This document shows, piece by piece, positions 6,492-8,302 of a stretch of DNA of 8,302 bases. Below the pieces are notes generated by a model that ran no database searches, had not been told where the DNA came from, and worked only from the letters and a program-made list of their open reading frames with translations. The stretch is taken from contig JAFGTZ010000314.1 of NCBI GenBank assembly GCA_016938795.1, positions 1-8,302 of the forward strand, in the 5' to 3' direction. The stretch comes from Chromatiaceae bacterium (GTDB lineage Bacteria > Pseudomonadota > Gammaproteobacteria > Chromatiales > Chromatiaceae). A program made the position numbers and the translations under genes. Every line of letters begins with the position of its first letter. Position 1 is the stretch's first letter.

Positions 6492-7430
6492 ATGCATGCG
6501 CCCGAGCGTTCCCGCGATCTCAACGCGGGCACGGGAGCGCCGCTCAGCGCCCCCCTCTGGCCAATGATCGATGCCTGCCCAGCAGTGGCTGGCATCTCGC
6601 ACACAGATATAGCGCCCTCTGAGGCGCTCACCCGGCCGGTTGACATCCACCTTGACGCACGGCGACGCATCCTGCGTTGCGAATGCGACATCGAGATACT
6701 GCTTGGTTATGCATCGTTCCTCTTGCATGGCGCCCCTTGGCAGATCCTCTTCACCGAGCGCAGCCAGGAGCGGCTCAATCTGGCCTTTGCCGAACTCGAC
6801 GCGCTAAGGCATCCGCATTGGATACTCTTTGAAGCGCCTGCTTTACTTGCGCGACATGCCGATGGCGCGCTCTGCCCGATCAGCGCAAGCCTTGGCTCCC
6901 AGTATCGCGATGGCCCCAAGGGTTACAGGCTTCAGCTTGCACCGGCTGAGGCTTGCGACAGATCGCCCGCGCCGCCCCGAGCCGGCGTCTCCAGGCCGGA
7001 GAGCGATGGTGGAGAGGCGGCGCAACTGCTCAACCGATTGAACGCGCGTTTGCGCCAACATCGGCGTCTCGGGCGCGGCTGCGCGCTCATCCTGATTGAT
7101 TTTGTGGATATCGAACAGCTAAGCGCCTCGCTGGCACGCGAGGAGCATCGTCAGATTGCGCAAACCCTTTGCGAGCGTCTCGCGGCCTGCCATCGCGATC
7201 AGGACGAACTGATCCGGCTCGCGCCCCTGGCCTTTGCCCTCATGCTCGACGACATCAGCGGCGAGCACTCCGTCAAGCGCGTCGCGCAACGTCTGCGCAC
7301 ACGCCTCAGCGAGCCGCTGCGCGTCCAACAGAAGACACTTCAGCCCCAGCCGCGCATCGGCATGGCGGCCTATCCCGATCAGGGCTTCGAGGCGCGCGAT
7401 TTGTTGCGCCAGGCCGAAGGCAACCGCTAA
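6492..7430 (+). CDS. PAS domain protein with degenerate, catalytically dead GGDEF domain
   Basis: From the ATG at 6492 (GGAG at 6482-6485, six bases upstream) it encodes 312 residues; a GTG at 6474 would add six residues but lacks a comparable site. Residues about 50-152 resemble a PAS sensor domain (EILLGYASFLLHGAPWQILF, then a beta-rich HWILFEAP stretch). Residues about 178-312 match the GGDEF fold: strand ALILIDFVDIEQL (198-210), helices, and RIGMAAYPDQGFEARDLLRQA near the end. Where an active cyclase has RxGGDEF, this protein has RLAPLAF (242-248), so the GTP- and metal-binding residues are gone. The chain stops at AEGNR, before the usual final AMYxAK helix. There is no EAL domain, signal peptide or clear membrane segment. 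Likely roles are a sensor or nucleotide-free binding partner, or a gene in decay. I cannot name a signal or pathway. Confidence 0.75.
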   Translation: MHAPERSRDLNAGTGAPLSAPLWPMIDACPAVAGISHTDIAPSEALTRPVDIHLDARRRILRCECDIEILLGYASFLLHGAPWQILFTERSQERLNLAFAELDALRHPHWILFEAPALLARHADGALCPISASLGSQYRDGPKGYRLQLAPAEACDRSPAPPRAGVSRPESDGGEAAQLLNRLNARLRQHRRLGRGCALILIDFVDIEQLSASLAREEHRQIAQTLCERLAACHRDQDELIRLAPLAFALMLDDISGEHSVKRVAQRLRTRLSEPLRVQQKTLQPQPRIGMAAYPDQGFEARDLLRQAEGNR

Positions 7431-7442
7431 GCGCTCAAACAC

Positions 7443-7469
7443 AAACCCCGGCGCGCGGGCCGGGGTTTT
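7443..7469. terminator. Strong rho-independent terminator, probably bidirectional
   Basis: AAACCCCGGC (7443-7452), a 6-nt loop, and GCCGGGGTTT (7459-7468) form a perfect 10-bp stem with a T tract closing the plus-strand side (TTTT at 7466-7469). On the minus strand the stem runs into TTTGTGTTT. It lies 12 bases after the stop of the PAS/GGDEF gene and 20 bases beyond the end of the convergent ilvC, so it likely serves both. Confidence 0.9.
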
Positions 7470-7489
7470 GAGGGCGGGAAGGTCTGGCC

Positions 7490-8302
7490 TTAGTTACGGG
7501 TCTTGTCCACCAGCTTCTTCTCGCGAATCCAGGGCATCATCTCACGCAGGCGCTCGCCGACCTCCTCGATCTGATGCTCGGCGCCGAGACGACGCATGGC
7601 CTTCATCGAGGCCGCGCCGGCCTGATTCTCCAGGATGAATTCACGCGCGAACTGGCCGGTCTGGATTTCGGTCAGAATGCGCTTCATCTCAGCCTTGGTT
7701 TCGGCGTTGACGACGCGCGGACCGCGGGTCAGATCGCCGTACTCGGCCGTGTTGGAGATGGAGTAGCGCATGTTGGCGATGCCGCCCTCATAGATGAGGT
7801 CAACGATCAGCTTCACCTCGTGCAGACACTCGAAATAGGCCATTTCAGGCGCGTAACCGGCCTCGACCAGGGTCTCGAAACCGGCCTGGATGAGCGAGGT
7901 CAGACCGCCGCACAACACCGCCTGCTCGCCAAAGAGGTCGGTCTCGCACTCTTCGCGGAAATTGGTCTCGATGATGCCGGCACGACCGCCGCCATTCGCG
8001 GAGGCATAGGCCATGGCGATGTCGCGCGCCTGACCGGTGGCGTTCTGATGGACTGCAATCAGCGAAGGCACGCCACCGCCCTGGGTGTAGGTCGAGCGCA
8101 CCAGATGGCCCGGACCCTTGGGGGCGATCATGATGACGTCGAGATCCTCGCGCGGCACGATCTGGCCAAAGTGGACGTTGAAGCCATGCGCGAAGGCCAG
8201 GGCCGCGCCCTGCTTGATGTTCGGCTCGACCTGCTCGCGATAGAGCGCGGCTTGATGCTCGTCGGGGGCAAGGATCATGACCACGTCGGCGCCGGCCACG
8301 GC
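7490..8302 (-). CDS. ilvC: Ketol-acid reductoisomerase, N-terminus cut by window edge (partial)
   Basis: The frame encodes the last 270 or so residues of the NADPH-dependent enzyme that converts acetolactate (or acetohydroxybutyrate) to the dihydroxy acid in valine, leucine and isoleucine synthesis. It opens with ADVVMILAPDEHQ of the NADP-binding domain and includes KGPGHLVR. The magnesium and substrate residues appear in order: D121 and E125 (ETDLFGEQ), E157 and E161 (FECLHEVKL) and S182 (RYSISNTAEYGD), counted from position 8299. Their spacing matches the class I (about 338-residue) enzyme, so about 69 N-terminal residues lie outside. The residue at 8299 is an internal GTG valine, not a start. 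The gene ends TAA at 7490-7492, convergent on the PAS/GGDEF gene across a shared terminator. Confidence 0.98.
   Translation of the reverse strand, partial: AVAGADVVMILAPDEHQAALYREQVEPNIKQGAALAFAHGFNVHFGQIVPREDLDVIMIAPKGPGHLVRSTYTQGGGVPSLIAVHQNATGQARDIAMAYASANGGGRAGIIETNFREECETDLFGEQAVLCGGLTSLIQAGFETLVEAGYAPEMAYFECLHEVKLIVDLIYEGGIANMRYSISNTAEYGDLTRGPRVVNAETKAEMKRILTEIQTGQFAREFILENQAGAASMKAMRRLGAEHQIEEVGERLREMMPWIREKKLVDKTRN

Noticed and set aside
6282..6728. Minus-strand 148-codon open frame overlapping the PAS/GGDEF gene
   Set aside because: It is antisense to a better supported gene, its composition is unlike a folded protein, and it lacks a ribosome binding site.

Overview
This window looks like chromosomal DNA from a GC-rich gammaproteobacterium. 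A halotolerant purple sulfur bacterium or relative (Chromatiales) is my best guess. The guess rests on base composition, an N-acetylglutaminylglutamine amide (NAGGN) osmoprotectant operon, and the neighbouring housekeeping genes. It is inference only: no rRNA or other phylogenetic marker is present.

Layout. Positions 1-81 (+) hold the last 26 codons of a LexA-like S24-family repressor. Positions 82-297 are a convergent intergenic region unusually rich in inverted repeats. Positions 298-4971 (-) form a three-gene operon, read right to left: an asparagine-synthase-like amidotransferase (asnO type), a GNAT/ATP-grasp fusion (N-acetylglutaminylglutamine synthetase, ngg) and an M42-family metallopeptidase. 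Positions 4972-5404 are a divergent promoter region. Positions 5405-6043 (+) encode GTP cyclohydrolase I (folE). Positions 6044-6491 are non-coding; they hold two adjacent hairpins, the first resembling an IS200/IS605 right-end hairpin, and an AT-rich patch. Positions 6492-7430 (+) encode a PAS plus degenerate GGDEF protein. A strong, probably bidirectional terminator lies at 7443-7469. Positions 7490-8302 (-) hold the C-terminal four fifths of ketol-acid reductoisomerase (ilvC).

How the genes work together. The central operon explains most of the window. Ngg condenses and acetylates two glutamines, AsnO amidates the C-terminal carboxylate, and the product NAGGN is a compatible solute. The M42 peptidase travels with these two genes in many bacteria, but its job in the system is unsettled. 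FolE, IlvC and LexA are unrelated housekeeping functions. The PAS/GGDEF protein has lost the diguanylate cyclase signature and is probably a sensor or binding protein, or a decaying gene.

I found no CRISPR array, intact mobile element, tRNA or rRNA. The features most worth a second look are the nested inverted-repeat structures between lexA and the operon, the catalytically dead GGDEF protein, the solitary IS200/IS605-like hairpin, and a dyad in the folE/asnO divergent promoter region.
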